Shown: positions 1 to 11,272 of the stretch, one piece after another
How the letters are laid out: each line of letters opens with the position of its first letter
Numbering within the stretch: position 1 is the first letter of the stretch
Source: Clarkia xantiana subsp. parviflora
Lineage: Eukaryota; Streptophyta; Magnoliopsida; Myrtales; Onagraceae
DNA length: 64,000 bases
NCBI GenBank assembly: GCA_036873135.1
Contig: JAPTYO010000002.1
Location: forward strand, 19,308,452-19,372,451
Reading direction: 5' to 3'
Position numbers and translations under genes: made by a program
Notes under the pieces: generated by a model
Told to the model about the DNA's origin: nothing
What the model saw: only the letters and a program-made list of their open reading frames with translations
The model's database searches: none

Positions 1-328
1 TTGGGTGGTGGTCGCCGGAGCTGGGGTGGTGGTCGCCGGAGTTGGGTGGTGGTTGCCGGAGTCGTGGTCGCTTTAAGGGCATTTTCGTCTTTTCAGGTCA
101 AGCATGTGAGGGGCACACTTTGGTCGGAGGGCATTTTCGAGATTTAAGTTTATTTTCGGTCACATGCCAAGCATTGACCAAATTCCGTTAGTTTTAACGA
201 CAAAAATTGACGGAGACCTCTTATATCAACAAAGTTGAAAATTCAGACCCTTAATATTAACGTTTGAACATTCAGACCTCTCCCGTTAACCTGTGCCAAA
301 ATTCAGGTCCTTCCTGTGTTCTTAACCC
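1..328. mobile_element. Right part of a palindromic MULE-like element, cut by the window edge
   Basis: The sequence matches the right half of the complete element at 21104-21987: the same GTGGTCGCCGGAG tandem motifs, then the same 'aattcagacc' terminal block, ending in TTAACCC. It is followed by AATTAACAA (329-337). The paralogous copy of this flank at 4030-4038 carries AATTAACAA once with no element beside it, which is the empty site and fixes the right boundary. The left end and left target duplication lie outside the window. No coding function is visible. Confidence 0.8.
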
Positions 329-574
329 AATTAACAATACCGACGTGTTGACATAGAAGGCTGCAAATACGAACTAAAAGGAATTAACAAAGTTTAGGCA
401 ATAAGCAAGAAAGTTATTCCAATAAGTAAACTTACAATCCTGCAAATTAAATTGGAAATACAATCAAGTACCGCACCATCATCGTCCCCCAAACTTGGAA
501 TTAAAAAATTTCTTCAATTGGAAAAATCACACCTGCAGCACAAAATAATGTCATAGATACAGAGAAAACCAAGC

Positions 575-810
575 ACCTCCTGATTGATAGTTGCAGTCAA
601 ATTTCCTTCAAAATGAGAGAAGTCAAGTAATACTGAATCACTTCCCTTAAATCAAGGAATTCCAAATGGCTGCAACCGTCAATTGTTTGTAAAAATATTC
701 CCCAAAGAGTTGCAGGTGACGTAACTCTACGTACAATGGTATGTACTATCGCCACTGTTTCTAATTGATAAAGAAGACCCCAAATACTGCGCTTAATCAA
801 ACACTCCATT
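575..810 (-). pseudogene. F-box/LRR exon-2 fragment (remnant)
   Basis: Reading the minus strand gives a short stretch equivalent to the last LRR of the neighbouring genes (CSHLEFLDLRE against CSHLESLDLRQ), preceded by 'LRHLQLFGN'-type DNA. Frame is lost on either side and no F-box exon accompanies it. The same remnant occurs in the second tandem unit at 4310-4512, so it predates that duplication. The rest of 329-1222 is non-coding 3' flank. Confidence 0.6.
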
Positions 811-1222
811 CACAAAAGAAACTGTATTAACATAGTTTCAATCTCCTAATTAATCTACCACAAGACAGCATTCAGTGATAATGAATAAAGATCATCATCA
901 AAGCGAAGAGCAGGAAATTACATACCAATAAGTAAACTTAAATAAACTACTAATAGGTTCAACTACTCCATCATCACTGTTCTCGTAAAAAATATCTTCA
1001 TCTAAACAACATGATCTCACCTGCAGTAAGCACGAATTAATGTCACACTAGCTAATTAGTAACATACACATATAAAAAAACCAAGCACCCGACAAGAGGA
1101 GGAAAAATGGAAGGTAGTTAGTGTCTTTCATTCCCTTCAAACTGTTCAATTTGGAGGTTTCAGTATACCTTCAATCATACCACTTGCTACAGAAAGAGAC
1201 ACCATCATCATCATCCTCGTCC

Positions 1223-2199
1223 TCATAAATGGTTGCATCGAATTCCGTTAGTCGAGTCATAGGGCGCTCGAAAATCTTTTATTCTTTCAGCACATATTTT
1301 TCCTAAAGAGGAGTTGTCAAGATTAATATTGAAACACTGCCTTAAATTAAGGGATTCCAAATGACTGCAACTGTCAAGTATGGCCTCAAGGCCCTTGTTT
1401 GTCAACCGATTTCCAAAGAGTTGCAGGTGACGCAACTCTACCATGTTTCCTGCAATCGCCTCTGCTTCACTATCATCCATTAATGGGTTCCGCTCACCCT
1501 GCCTGTTCAGCTTTAATGACTTTAGAAGTGGACAAATTTTACCAAGCATAGGCAAAGCCTTTTCAGTTTCTCCATAGCAGTAATAAATCTCAAGATCCTC
1601 CAACAGTGGAAGCCTGTTAGCTGCTTCATATAGTCCAGAAATCTCAATCCTTACCAACCGAAGGCGTTTAATCTGTGTGCACCTATAAACAACCCAAATC
1701 CCATTATACCGATCGAGTAATACAAATGATTAGAGTTGAAAGAGTAATACCTAAAACACTTAAAAACTGCACAATAATAATTTATGAGGCAAATAGAACA
1801 GAAGTAACCATCTATCTAATTAAGCACATACCTTTGAGTGATATAATCAAGCAATACATCACCAGCAAAACCTGTGATATAGATATCAATCAAACCACCA
1901 CAACTAAGGTCTACTGCTTGCTTGCATATATCGTACAAATGCCAGGGATCATCGAAATCTTTAACTTCATCATCCCTAAAGATGACGGTTCTCCACAAGG
2001 AGGGGTCCTTACATATACTCTCCCACTGAGTGCACACCCTCTGCACACTATCAAGGATGTCAACAACATCAAGCTTATCTAGTATTGACAAAGTAACCTC
2101 TCGAGGAAGCTCCAGCCAATTTGGAGACAATTTCTCCTCAGCTTCAGACTTATGATCCATCTCCATTAACAGACTTAATCTAATCAAATCCTCTTTCAT
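1223..2199 (-). CDS. F-box/LRR protein (SKIP19 / F-box-LRR 23 type), copy A, altered C-terminus
   Basis: Proposed CDS is complement(join(1223..1682,1832..2199)), 275 aa. Proteins of this family act as substrate receptors of SCF ubiquitin ligases. Residues about 25-72 form the F-box (SPNWLELPREVTLSILDKL ... VCTQWESICKDPSLW); the rest is leucine-rich repeats (LRHLQLFGN, CSHLESLNLRQ). The intron has a clean GT (CAAAG|GTATGT) and AG (TTTATAG|GTGCAC) and joins 'ITQR' to 'CTQIKRL' in phase. The start chosen is the first ATG after a leader-intron acceptor TCTGCAG near 2214; an inner ATG (MEMDHK) is possible. Relative to copies B and C, about 5 bases are missing just after 'DST', so the frame shifts and the acidic tail is replaced by NGIRCNHL and stop. 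It may still be expressed. Family names are assigned by recognition, not by search. Confidence 0.75.
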
Positions 2200-2213
2200 T
2201 AGTCCTAATAACT

Positions 2214-2506
2214 GCAGACAGATTGAAAACAGTACTTGAGCAAATGAAACAACAACAATACATTTATGACAAATCTTGACCCAAAAAAAAAACAACATTA
2301 TTGAATGCATCATATCGGCGATTGATAATACTTTGAGCATTCGAGTGACTGTTGCAAATGATAATCGTTTGAGCTATGGAATTGAATTACGTTGAATAGT
2401 ACGCATAGAGAATACGATCAATTATAAAGAACAAAACTGCAAACAAAGGAAATTCCAGATGATTCTTGAGCGCGAGAGCTCAATTCTCAAACTGAATGTT
2501 GCTTAC
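2214..2506 (-). other. Leader (5' UTR) intron of copy A
   Basis: On the minus strand a donor GTAAGCAAC (2506 downward) and an acceptor TTTCAATCTGTCTGCAG (ending about 2214) flank AT-rich DNA just before the first coding ATG. The same pair occurs in copy B, and the acceptor alone in copy C. Copy D has lost the acceptor. Confidence 0.6.
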
Positions 2507-2566
2507 GCGCATACAGAGAAGTTGCAGACCTCGTCTACTACTGGAGGGAGAGGGAAAGAGCAGTGG

Positions 2567-2576
2567 AATATAAAGC
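2567..2576 (-). promoter_or_regulatory. TATA box of copy A
   Basis: Minus-strand GCTTTATATT lies about 60 bp upstream of the leader-intron donor. It is conserved in copy B (GTGGAATATAAAGCAGAG on the plus strand near 6385) and, as GTGGAATATAAATG, upstream of copy D. Confidence 0.5.
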
Positions 2577-2779
2577 AGAGATAGACTTGCGTAAAAGGCA
2601 TGATGTTGGAAGGAGTCTAGAACAGACTTGGTGAAGAAGCATTAGATATGGTCTTGTAATAATAGATTAATTAATTAAATGGGTTGGTCTTGTCTTATCT
2701 GCTTAATTTTCGATTTAGCTCTAATTAAAGATTTTTTAGGCTATTAATTAATATTATTAATAGTTCAAAGCACCATCGG

Positions 2780-3240
2780 CTCCTCCAAATTTAACATGTC
2801 GAGCACCAACATCACCTCTGTCGGCTCCTCCTGCAATGATTTGATGACGATTAAGCACCATCTCTGTTTGTAAACTACTTATCTATTATTGAGTTAGTTA
2901 GTTAGTTTAAAGTTCATCTTTGTATACATGACTTTTAGGTTAACTTGTTGACTAAGTAGCTAGTAGTTAGTAACTAACTTTTAGATTTGATGAATGAATG
3001 AATTTATATGAGTTTACATGGTTTCAAAGCATAGCTGATCCGCCATTCCTGTTCTTCGTTCGATTCGATCATTTTCATTCATCTTTTACGTTTGTTCAAT
3101 TCTTCAATCGGTTGAGTTTACTGTCCATCAACAGAAGTTTAAAACCATTTAAACTAATTCGTACCCAAGGTTCACCTGGTCAAATCGTTACAAGAAAAAG
3201 AGGTACGAGAATGTAATTCGCGTACCAAGGGTATTTTTAT
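2780..3240 (+). mobile_element. Decayed copia-type LTR and primer-binding remnant (unit 1)
   Basis: Contains 'atggtttcaaagcatagc', a degenerate form of the TGGTATCAGAGC tRNA-Met primer-binding site, after about 200 bp of LTR-like DNA. The homologous stretch in unit 2 (6660-7403) continues into a copia gag fragment, which supports this reading. Nothing codes here. Confidence 0.5.
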
Positions 3241-3569
3241 CTTCTAATTAAGTTAATTAAATTAATCACTCATAAACTAAGTGAATGATCACGTCGAGAC
3301 CATTACACAAATGACAGTCACGAATAATTTAGTAAACAAATTTATATAATTCCATAATTCCTTATTTGACTATCACAAAATCCATTATTTGGGTTGAAAT
3401 TTCTCAACTTTTGCCCGAACCAACCCGAACTTAGTATCTTCAATAAGAAAAATCACCCTCCCCTGCAGGAAAAAAAAAAAAAAAAACTGTCATGAAAGAA
3501 GAAGAAATCAAAGGGCAAGACTCCATCACCAAACAACTGTTAATCAAACCACCCACTTACCAACAAATG
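3241..3569. other. Spacer, no feature seen
   Basis: AT-rich DNA between the two tandem units with an A-run at 3471-3487. No open frame, inverted repeat or recognisable element. Confidence 0.5.
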
Positions 3570-3764
3570 CTAGACCAATAATCTATTTCCCCAAGTGAGA
3601 ATTCTTAAGATAAATGGTCTGCGGAAATCTTTGAGCGCTTCTTTTAGTAAACGAGATGTAACAAGGTCGGAGACATACAACTCCTGTCCTGGTTTTGTGT
3701 TGCAGCTACCAAGCCTCCTTATTTGACTTGGTAACTGAATAAGAATCATGCTTGCTTTCTGCAT
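3570..3764 (-). other. Conserved short frame of unknown function (copy 1)
   Basis: A minus-strand frame of 64 aa (PSQIRRLGSCNTKPGQEL ..., LLKEALKDFRRPFILRIL) has a clear relative at 11056-11244, with mostly conservative changes. Both lie in equivalent 3' flanks of F-box copies. I do not recognise the protein. It may be an exon of a host gene or transposon carried along by the duplications. The flank 3765-5016 is otherwise non-coding apart from the remnant at 4310-4512. Confidence 0.35.
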
Positions 3765-4309
3765 CCTCAGTTAGCATCCGGTACATATGAAATTCATCAT
3801 CATTCAATTTCAATAGAAGAACCTCAGTACTATATAATGACTTCATTCCCATATCCCTAGCAATTGGAACAAGGTTTTAGCACTATAGGTATATTTAATT
3901 TCAACCACATACCGATCATTTTTTATGCGTATGAACATTGACCAGCTACATTTGTTGAAGAACAATCGGGCAAAGTACAGTTATCACTAGAACTGCTTGA
4001 TCGAATAAATCAACGCAAAATTAACAAGGAATTAACAATACCGACGTGTTGACATAGAAGGCAGCAAACACAAACTAAAAGGAATTAACAAAGTTTAGGC
4101 AATCAACAAGAAAGTTATCCCAACAAGTAAACTTACAATCCTGCAAATCAAATTGGAAATACAATCAAGTATCGCACCATCATCGTCCCCCAAACATGGA
4201 ATTAAAAATTTCTTCAATTGGATAAGTCAAACCTGCAGTAACCACAAAATAATGTCATAACACTGTTTTTTATTTTTACATAGATACAGAGAAAACCAAG
4301 CACCTCATG

Positions 4310-4512
4310 ATTGATAGTTGCAGTCAGTTTTCCTTCAAAATGAGAGAAGTCAAGTAATATTGAAACACTCCCTTAAATCAAAGGAATTCCAAATGGCTGC
4401 AACTGTCAAGTATTGCCTTACAGCCCTTGTTTGTCAAAAGATTCCCCAAAGAGTTGCAGATAACGTAACTCTACGTACCATGGTATGTACTATCACCACT
4501 GTTTCTAATTGA
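4310..4512 (-). pseudogene. F-box/LRR exon-2 fragment (remnant, unit 2)
   Basis: Counterpart of the remnant at 575-810. The minus strand carries LRR-like DNA ('caaatggctgcaactgtcaa' on the plus strand, the conserved CSHLE block) but no continuous frame. Confidence 0.55.
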
Positions 4513-5016
4513 TAAAGAAGACCCCAAATACTATGTTTAATCAAACACTCCATTCACAAAATAAATTGTATTTACAAAGTTTCAATGTCCTAAATCTACC
4601 ACAAGACAGCATTCACTGATAAAGAATAAAGATTATCATCAAAGCGATGAGCAAGAAAGTAGTAAACTTAAATAAATTACTAATAGGTTCAACTACTCCA
4701 TCATCATCGTTCTCGTGGAAAATATCTTCATATAAACAACATGATCTCACCTGCAGTAAGCACGAACTAATGTCATTACACTAGCTAATTAGTCACTTAT
4801 ACAGATAAAACAAACATGCACACAACAAAAGTAGGGAAAATGGAAAGTAATTAGTGTTTTTCATTCCCTTCAAACTCTTCAATTTGAAGGTAAAGATTAG
4901 AGACATTTATTAATGTGTTACCATGTTTCCCTGCACAACCAAACATTACATGCATAATATGAAACTGATAATAATTATCATACCCGAATAGATCACAGAA
5001 AGGGCCATCATAATAC

Positions 5017-6007
5017 TCAATCCTCTTCCTCATCCTCATAAATGGTTGCATCGAATTCATAGTCGTTAGTCGAGTCATAAGGCGCCCGAAAATGTTTGAT
5101 TATTTCAGCACATATCTTTCCTAGCTGAGAGGAGTCATCGAGTTTAACATTGAAACACTACCTCAAATCAAGGGACTCCAAATGGCTGCAACTGTCAAGT
5201 ATAGCTTTTAGACCATTGTTTGTCAACCGATTCCCAAAGAGTTGCAGGTGACGCAACTCTACCATGTTTCGTGCAATCGCCTCTGCTTCACTGTCATCCA
5301 TCAATGGTACCGCTCACCCTGCCTGTTCATCTTTAATGACCTTAGAAGAGGACAAATTTTACCAAGCATAGGCAAAGCCTTTTCAGTTACCCCATAGCAG
5401 TAAGATATCTCAAGATCCTCCAACTTTGGAAGCCTTTTAGCTGCTTCACATAGTCCAGAATTTGACAAATCAACCCTTACCAACCGAAGGCGTTTAATTT
5501 GTGTGCACCTACAAACAACCCAAATCCCATTATACCGATCGAGTAATACAAATGATTAGAGTTCAAAAGTAATACCTAAAACACTTAAAAACTGCACAAG
5601 AATAATTTATCAGGGAAATAGAACCAAGTAACCATGTAATTAAGCACATACCTCTGAGTGATATAATGAAGCAATTCATCGCCAGAAAAACCTGTGATAT
5701 AGATATCAATCATACCACCACAACTAAGGTCTACTGCTTGCTTGGATATATGGTACAAATGCTACGGATCATCGAAATATTTAACTTCATCATCCCTAAA
5801 GATGACAGTTCTCCACAAGGAGGGGTCCTTACATATACTCTCCCACTGAGTGCACACCCTTCGCACATTGTCAATTATTTCAACAGCATCAAGCTTATCT
5901 AATATTGACAAAGTGACCTCTCGAGGAAGCTCCAACCAATTAGGAGACGAACTCTCCTCAGTTTCAGACTTATGATCCATTTCCATTAGCAGACTTTGTG
6001 TAATCAA
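5017..6007 (-). pseudogene. F-box/LRR pseudogene, copy B
   Basis: Tandem partner of copy A with the same exon limits (exon 1 about 5652-6007, exon 2 about 5017-5508) and intact splice sites. Two lesions break it. In exon 1 the tryptophan codon after FDDP is TAG (copy A has TGG), stopping translation after the F-box. In exon 2 one base is missing after 'RQGER', giving RYH and stop. Beyond that the ancestral frame continues and ends in an acidic tail (IYEDEEED), which copy A lost. The TATA region and leader intron are preserved, so a non-coding transcript is possible. Confidence 0.85.
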
Positions 6008-6659
6008 ATCCTCGTTCGTTAGTCCTAACTTCAGACAGATTGAAAACAGTACTTAATTGAGCAAACGAAACAACAACAATTTATTTATTACAAAAGACAA
6101 AAAAAAAAAAAAAGCAACATTATTGAATGCATCATATCGGCGATTGATAATAATTTGAACATTCAGGTAGCTGTTGCAAACGATACTCAAAGAATCGTTC
6201 GAGCTATGGAATTGAATTAGCAGGAATAGTACACAAAGAGAACGCGATCAAATAAAACTGCAAACAAAGGAAATTCCAGATGATTCTTGAGCGCGAGAGC
6301 TCCAACTTCTCAAACTGAATGTTGCTTACACACATACAGAGAAGTTGCAGTCCTCGTCTACTACTGGAGGCAGAGGGAAAGAGCAGTGGAATATAAAGCA
6401 GAGATAGACTTGGCGTATAAGGCATGATGTTAGAAGGAGTCTGGAGCATTACTTGGCGAATAAGCATTAGATATGGTCTTGTAATAATAAATAGATTAAT
6501 TAAATGGGTCAGTCTTGTCTTATCTGCTTAAGTTTAGATTGAGCTCCATTCAAAGGATTTTTAGGCTATTAATTAATTAATATTATTAATAGTTCAAAGC
6601 ACCATTGGCTCTTCCAAATTCAACATATCGGGCACCAACATCACCTCTATCGGCTCCTC

Positions 6660-7403
6660 CTGCAATGATTTGATGACGGTTAATGCTGCGCAACTCCTAA
6701 TCAAGAGCAATGTTTATGTTTCTGTTCTAATTTCATCTCTATTTGTAAATTACTTATGTATAATTGAGTTAGTTTAACTAGTTCATCTTTCTGTAGTTCA
6801 CTTTTAGGTTAACTTTTTGACTAAGTAGCTAGTAGTTAGTAACTAACTTTTAGATTTGATGAATGAATGAATGAATTTACATGAGTTTACATGGTTTCAA
6901 AGCATAGCTGATCAGCCATTCCTGTTCTTCGTTCGATTCGATCGATCGATTTTTCGTTTGTTCGATTCTTCGTTCTTCATTCGATGACAATCGGTTGAGT
7001 TTATTTTCCATCAACAGAAGTTTGATTCGATTCGCCGCTCTATTTCTTTGCGATTAAGATCAGTAGTTCTTGAAGATCATCGCATTTCAATTTGAGAGTT
7101 ATGGAAGAGGTTCCTCCTACTGCAGCTGCTGAAGATCCATTTTACTTACATCTTGCAGACACCACATGAACTTTGGTGATTCCATTTCAATTGACTGGAT
7201 CAAACAACTATCATATGAAGAGTATTTCGATCAAGGAAGAACTATTGGTGAAGAATAAACTTTGTTTCATTGATAGTTCATGTTCAAGAGCCTCCGTCCC
7301 TACATCACAGATGATCAAATGGGATAGAGCAAATGCAATCGTCAAAGCTTGGTTAAGAAAATCAGTTGCTAAGGATCTTGTTATAAGTGGTTTGGTTTTT
7401 TAA
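6660..7403 (+). mobile_element. Ty1/copia fragment: LTR remnant, primer site and gag N-terminus
   Basis: After the degenerate primer site near 6892, the plus strand reads MEEVPPTAAAEDPFYLHLAD, one stop, then FQLTGSNNYHM ... KNKLCFIDSSC ... WDRANAIVKAWL. This is the typical N-terminal gag of plant copia elements (LTGSNNYxxW, VKNKLGFIDGS, W-R-NA-V-SWL). The frame is broken by a stop around 7167 and ends near 7403. No pol follows. The LTR part is shared with unit 1, so the insertion predates the tandem duplication. Confidence 0.7.
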
Positions 7404-7940
7404 TTCGACTGCTCAATCAATTGTTCCTTTACAGTCTAGCTTCGAATTTATTAGTGTCCTCAACCTCTTTCTTCACTTTGAGAAGATATGCATTGGCCCT
7501 TGCTCATGGCCACAACTAAAGGGCCATTTACTACCCCGCCTTTCTTTCTTTTGCTTTGTTTTGTTAGCATTTTCTATTTCCACTATCCTTATAGCCTTGG
7601 CATATTTGGTTTTCTATGGGCAGATTTTTTAGTTAGCAAACATTTGAATGGCTATTGAGATGGTCAGTTGTCTTAGTCGGATCAATCAAATTTATACCAC
7701 TTATATGTACAATCTGTACATGCATTGGGTTCCCTGTAATCATCTTTACGGCAATTTCCTTTGTATTCTTTCCTCATTGTTATCTTTTGCTCTTCTGATA
7801 TAATTTGTGTTCTTATGCATTTATTTATTATGTGTTGTTAATTTAGATTTATCCACTATCCAATATGCAAGCACTAACCATTTATCATTTTCATTATTAG
7901 TTTCCATTTTTGTGTAAGTACGTAGTTTAACTCTAGTAGT
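7404..7940. other. Spacer, no feature seen
   Basis: About 540 bp of AT-rich DNA after the gag fragment. No supported gene; possibly more retrotransposon debris. Confidence 0.4.
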
Positions 7941-7949
7941 TTATTTTTA

Positions 7950-8652
7950 GGGTTAAGGGTCCTTTTGATACTACATGTTTGCACAAATTACACTGTTCAT
8001 ACTATTAGTATTTTTTTGTACCGAATTGGTACCATATGTTTCCAAACCTTATTGTTTTGGTACTTCCGTTAACATTCCGTAAAAAACAGCCGTTAAATGG
8101 CATGTGCCATGCACGTGAGGAGCCCAAAACTTTCAATTTTGTTACAATTTAATCCATCTAATGCATCCCTAACTTTTATTTTGTTCAATTTAGTCCTAAA
8201 ATTTCAAAACCAAACCATTTTTTCAAATTGACATAGCCGGACCTAGGGTTAGGTTCCAATTGACCTAGCCGGACCTAGCCTAGGGCTAGGTCCGACCCTG
8301 GGTCAGGGTCGCCTGGGTCCGGTGACCCCGACTCAGGGTCAGATCTAGCCCATGGCTAGGTCCAGCTAGGTCAATTTGGGAAAATGGTTTGATTTTGAAA
8401 TTTTAGGACTAAACTGAACAAAATAAAAGTTAGGGATGCATTAGATGGACTAAATTGTAACAAAATTGAAAGTTTTGGGCTGCTCACGTGCATGGCACAT
8501 GCCATTAAACTGCCGTTTTTTACGGAATGGTAACGGAAGTACCAAAACAGTAAGGTTTGGAAATATAGGGTACCAATTCGGTACAAAAAAATACTAATGG
8601 TATGAACAGTGTAATTTGTGCAAACATGTGGTACCAAAAGGACTCTTAACCC
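7950..8652. mobile_element. Palindromic MULE-like element, 703 bp
   Basis: Begins GGGTTAAGGGTCC and ends with the near-perfect reverse complement. The two arms (about 300 bp each) are inverted copies meeting in a GC-rich centre around 8270-8340. Exact 9-bp target duplications TTATTTTTA lie at 7941-7949 and 8653-8661. The 9-bp duplication with long inverted arms points to a non-autonomous Mutator-like element. Short open frames inside are by-products of the palindrome. Confidence 0.9.
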
Positions 8653-8963
8653 TTATTTTTATAGTATTAGAAAGAATACTTAAAAAAAAATTCCAGCTTC
8701 GAAAAAAAAAAACAAAAGAATACAGAAGGTCCCAAAGAAAATGCATAAACAAAGCTTCGATGTCCTCAAACTGAAATTTCGCATTCGCAAAAATCAACCA
8801 CAAGACAACATTCGGCGATTACTGATGATAGCGAACAGAGATCATCAAGGCAATGAGCAAGAAATTACGTCGCAACAAGTAAACTTAAAAATTCTGCAAA
8901 CTAAAGAGCTAATGTATCAACTACTCCACCATCATCGTCCCCCAATACATGGAATTAAAGATA

Positions 8964-9485
8964 GGGTTAATAACTAAAAAACTGTCCAAGATTTACTCTA
9001 TGTTAAAATTAAGTGTCTGAAGTTTGAAATGTTAAAATGGACTGTCCCAAGTTTCATTTTTGTTGAAATTTGGTGTCTCGGTGTGATTAATTTAGAGAAG
9101 TCAATTCCGACGAAACCGTCTGTCAAATTCGAGCTCTCATACACACTCCCTTCTCGTCGTCATCTTGCCGGGACCGTCACCTAAAAAGTTGGTCACATCC
9201 GGGCATGTAAATCTCTCTCTATTGTCCTTAGAAAATGGTTCTAAACCACTCTTCTAGAAACTTTTTTTTAATGTTCAATTTCTAGATGAAATTTGACGAT
9301 TTTGTGAAAAGTAAAGAGTGATGGATTATGAGTGGGTTGGTGGGTTGATGAAAATGATGGAATGAAGATGAAAAGACAAATTTCAACAGAAATAAAACTT
9401 GGGACAGTCCATTTTAACATTTCAAACTTCAGACACCTAATTTTAACATAGGGTAAACCTTGGACAATTTTTTAGTTATTTACCC
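8964..9485. mobile_element. MULE-like element, 522 bp ('aactgtcc' family)
   Basis: Terminal repeats GGGTTAATAACTAAAAAACT and its reverse complement. Flanks are TTAAAGATA (8955-8963) and TTAAAGAGA (9486-9494), a 9-bp duplication with one difference. It interrupts the 3' flank of an F-box unit: equivalent flanks at about 4197 and 16182 read through without it. The same family recurs at 11273, about 29541 and 56368. No coding. Confidence 0.85.
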
Positions 9486-9840
9486 TTAAAGAGATCTTCG
9501 AATGAAAAACAAGATTTCACCTGCAGTAAGAAGGAGTTAATGTCATTACACAGTTTAAAACTTATTTATGTATGGATACAAAGAAAACCATGCACCCGAC
9601 GACCGACAGTAATAATGCGTTTGGATTGAGAAAAATGGACAGCGATTCCATAAAATCACCTCCCTACTTTTCTCCGTACAGTGATCATTATTAGAAGAAA
9701 GTAATGTAAATAAGGAATAGTTACATTTGGATTATACTATATTTCCATGCATTACAGACAACCAAACATCATATGCATTATATGAAATCTGACGCACCTG
9801 ATGTCAAAATCATCGGAAACCTCATCCAAAAGGTCTGAAC

Positions 9841-10205
9841 CAAATTCAGAGTCATCGTATTTATCCTCATCTGAAGGGTGGTCTGAACAAAATTTGGAGT
9901 CATCAGTTGAATCATATTTATCCTCATCTGAAGGGTGGTCTAAACTAAATTCAGAGTCATCAGTTGAATCATATTTATCCTCATCTGAAGGGAAGGGTGG
10001 TCTAAACTAAATTCAGAGTCATCAGTTGAGTCATAATTATCCTCATCTGAAGGGTGGTCGGAACTAAATTCAGAGACATCACTTGAGTCATCTCTATCCT
10101 CATCCGAAAGGTGGTCTGAAATAAATTCAGAGTCATCAGTTGAGTCATATCTATCCTCATCTGAAAGGTGGTCTGAAATAAATTCAGAGTCATCAGTTGA
10201 GTCGT
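9841..10205. repeat. 57-bp minisatellite, about 6-7 copies
   Basis: Tandem units of 57 bp (19 codons), starting 'cagagtcatcagttgagtc' on the plus strand and ending 'ggtggtctgaaata'. Units differ by a few substitutions; one has an extra AAGGG. The seed is the YDSTNDYEF-acidic segment of the F-box/LRR genes. Confidence 0.85.
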
Positions 10206-10321
10206 ATTTATCATCATCCAAAAGCAAAGTCATACGGAGGCCGAAAATCTTTGATTCTTTCTGTATATCTGCGGCAGAAAGACAATCTCCCATCAGCCTC
10301 AGAGTTTGGACGACTCTCCAT
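9841..10321 (-). pseudogene. F-box/LRR remnant: 5' region fused to an amplified C-terminal tail
   Basis: The minus strand begins with the leader acceptor (TATCCGCAG, as in copy E) and an ATG at 10321, then reads 'YTERIKDFRPPYD', the equivalent of 'CAERIKDFRAPYDST' near the C-terminus of the other copies. The whole F-box and most LRRs are missing. After a frame change the DNA encodes a 19-aa unit (YDSTDDSEFISDHLSDEDR) about six times. A 5-base insertion near 9990 breaks the longest frame (117 aa from 10293). The encoded chain would be extremely acidic and Ser-rich. Confidence 0.65.
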
Positions 10322-11055
10322 TGCTAGAGATTTTGTAACCTATCTATCCTCTTTATTACTGCGGATAGAAAGAATATAGTCAGCACATATAGTCGATACC
10401 CTAACTAAAGCCACAAATTGAAAGAAAAAATGAAGAGAGCATCAAAGTGAAAGTTGCTACCACGCAGGCGAAGAAGGTAGGTGCTGCTACTCGGCAACTA
10501 GACAGACTCAGATTGAGAGAAAGAGCTGTGATATTTTTTTTATATAAAAAGGCGCGAGATATAGAAGCGTAACCGTAGTCGACGCGCAAAACGAAGCGTC
10601 CATAGCCATTGAAATTTTCTGCTAATAAATGGTGGAAGCTCTTGGACTTCCATGCCGCCAAAGCTCTCCAACTTCCCGATAGACACTCAGATGTCGGAAG
10701 GAATCTATAGTGGAGCATGACTTGGTGAAGAAGCAATAGATATGGTCTTGTAATAATAAATGGATTTGCATACGGTTTGGTTGACGAAAATTTGGTTTAA
10801 ATATTTTTATCATCTAGGATTAACCCGATCAAACCATTTACTTAAGCGAATAGGTTTTTATAAGAAAATAAATCACCTCTTGTGTTCACCTATGTACATT
10901 TTTCTCTTTATAGTTCACCTAACCTAATAGGTATTAAAAAAATCAGTTTTTTTTCTCCAACATATCGAGTTTCGCAACAAAAAAAAAACTATCATCAAAG
11001 AACAAATCAAGGGGCAAGACTCCATAACCAAACAACTGTTAATCTAACCATACAC
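10322..11055 (-). other. Promoter-side flank of the remnant, then spacer
   Basis: 10430-10740 matches the upstream region of copy E (34030-34290), including 'gacgcgcaaaacgaagcgt' and an AT-rich TATA-like stretch near 10530. The remainder is AT-rich and shows no gene. Confidence 0.5.
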
Positions 11056-11244
11056 TTACAAATAAATGCCAGACCAATCATCTATTTCCCCAAGTATTTT
11101 CAAGATAAATGGCTTGCGGAAATCTTTTAGCGTTTCTTTTAGTAAACAAGATGTAATAAGGTTGGAGAAATATAACTCATGTCCTGGTGTTGTGTTGCAG
11201 CTAGCTAGCCTCCTTATTTGACTTGGTAACATAATAAGAATCAT
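11056..11244 (-). other. Conserved short frame of unknown function (copy 2)
   Basis: Relative of the frame at 3570-3764 (PSQIRRLASCNTTPGHEL; LLKETLKDFRKPFILKIL). The substitutions preserve the reading frame. Function unknown. Confidence 0.35.
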
Positions 11245-11272
11245 TCAATAGACGCTCAGTACTAATTAATAA

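Larger units (their letters stand above)
329..7080 (-). repeat. Tandem segmental duplication of an F-box/LRR gene unit (about 3.7-3.9 kb per unit)
   Basis: Sequence from about 329 to 3150 recurs from about 4030 to 7020 in the same orientation and order: 3' flank, LRR-exon remnant, exon 2, exon 1, leader intron, TATA region, then a copia-like remnant. The offset drifts from about 3.70 to 3.88 kb through small indels. Unit 1 carries the MULE fragment at its left; unit 2 lacks it. Unit 2 keeps a longer retrotransposon gag remnant at its upstream end. Confidence 0.85.

Noticed and set aside
9801..10010. Serine-rich plus-strand frame
   Set aside because: Antisense reading of the 57-bp repeats derived from the F-box gene tail.
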